Translations under genes and position numbers: made by a program
In this document: piece by piece, positions 6,924-7,047 of the stretch
How the letters are laid out: each line of letters begins with the position of its first letter
Position numbering within the stretch: position 1 is the first letter of the stretch
Origin: Planctomycetota bacterium
GTDB taxonomy: Bacteria; Planctomycetota; Phycisphaerae; Phycisphaerales; SM1A02
DNA length: 7,047 nucleotides
Direction of reading: 5' to 3'
Assembly (NCBI GenBank): GCA_003671065.1
Contig: QWPU01000167.1
Coordinates: 1-7,047 of the forward strand
The notes under the pieces: model-generated
Database searches by the model: none
What the model was told of the DNA's origin: nothing
What the model saw: the letters and a program-made list of their open reading frames with translations, nothing else

Positions 6924-6981
6924 CAGCAAATGCGTCCGAGTGCGCACACCGATTGGCATGGCTGCGCAATGCTACCGCGAC
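6923..6981. other. Short gap ahead of preT, possible operon leader
   Basis: These 59 bases separate the upstream stop from the preT ATG. I see no convincing sigma-70 promoter pair, terminator hairpin or strong ribosome site. An 8-base palindrome GTGCGCAC lies at 6940-6947 and overlaps the alternative GTG start, but such GCGC palindromes are common in this DNA. The operon promoter may lie here, inside the upstream gene, or further right. Confidence 0.3.
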
Positions 6982-7047
6982 CTACACCGTGAAGCGCGAG
7001 ACTTCGCCGTTAAGCTCACCCACGGCGGTGTGCAATTTGGTCGTCGC
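6982..7047 (-). CDS. C-terminal end of an unidentified protein, possibly a methyl-accepting chemotaxis protein
   Basis: Only the last 21 codons and a TAG stop (6982-6984) are in the window; the gene enters from the right edge. The tail reads TAVGELNGEVSRFTV, an amphipathic helix ending in an R-F-x-V pattern. This recalls the final helix of many chemotaxis receptors, where a repeated L-x-x-x-V heptad ends in RF.V. Third codon positions are mostly G or C (17 of 21 by hand count), which supports a real coding frame. The stop is 59 bases before the preT ATG (32 before the alternative GTG), in the same orientation. A 21-residue match is weak, and other coiled-coil proteins could end this way. Confidence 0.4.
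   Translation of the reverse strand, partial: ATTKLHTAVGELNGEVSRFTV

Noticed and set aside
6958..7047. Plus-strand ATG frame open to the right edge, as a divergent gene
   Set aside because: Only 30 codons are visible, with no ribosome site, mixed third-position composition and almost no room for a promoter. The minus-strand tail reads better as protein, though this cannot be settled from the window.

Overview
The window is bacterial DNA and is almost wholly filled by one tightly packed run of genes, all on the minus strand. Transcription therefore runs from high to low coordinates. The six recognisable genes together encode the reductive pathway of pyrimidine catabolism and carry it through to an acyl-CoA. 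In transcription order they are: the two halves of an NAD(P)H-dependent dihydropyrimidine dehydrogenase (preT 5594-6922, preA 4333-5601), a nitrilase-type beta-ureidopropionase (3435-4313), a dihydropyrimidinase (1946-3403), a CoA-acylating (methyl)malonate-semialdehyde dehydrogenase (mmsA, 432-1949), and the first 142 codons of a class III aminotransferase that runs off the left edge (1-427).

Together the predicted steps are: uracil or thymine is reduced by PreT/PreA; the dihydropyrimidine ring is opened by dihydropyrimidinase; beta-ureidopropionase releases CO2 and ammonia to give beta-alanine or 3-aminoisobutyrate; the aminotransferase converts these to malonate or methylmalonate semialdehyde; and MmsA oxidises those to acetyl-CoA or propionyl-CoA. 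This would let the cell use pyrimidines as nitrogen and carbon source. Gene order is not colinear with reaction order: steps 2 and 3 are swapped, and so are steps 4 and 5.

Spacing indicates a single operon. preT and preA overlap by 8 bases, dihydropyrimidinase and mmsA share an ATGA stop/start, and the other gaps are 4, 19 and 31 bases. No terminator or internal promoter is evident. No transporter or regulator gene lies inside the window.

At the right edge (6982-7047, minus) is the end of another gene, seen only as 21 codons and a TAG. Its sequence resembles the tail of a methyl-accepting chemotaxis protein, but the evidence is thin. Between it and preT lie 59 bases with no clear promoter.

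The host looks like a bacterium of moderately high GC (judged by eye, not counted), with frequent GCG and CGC codons and many short alternating CG runs. I cannot assign a phylum from this window. No rRNA, tRNA, CRISPR array, insertion sequence or phage gene is visible, and no stretch longer than 60 bases lacks a gene. The pathway itself is known. The points most worth checking are the completeness of the cluster, the unconfirmed aminotransferase identity and the possible chemoreceptor upstream.
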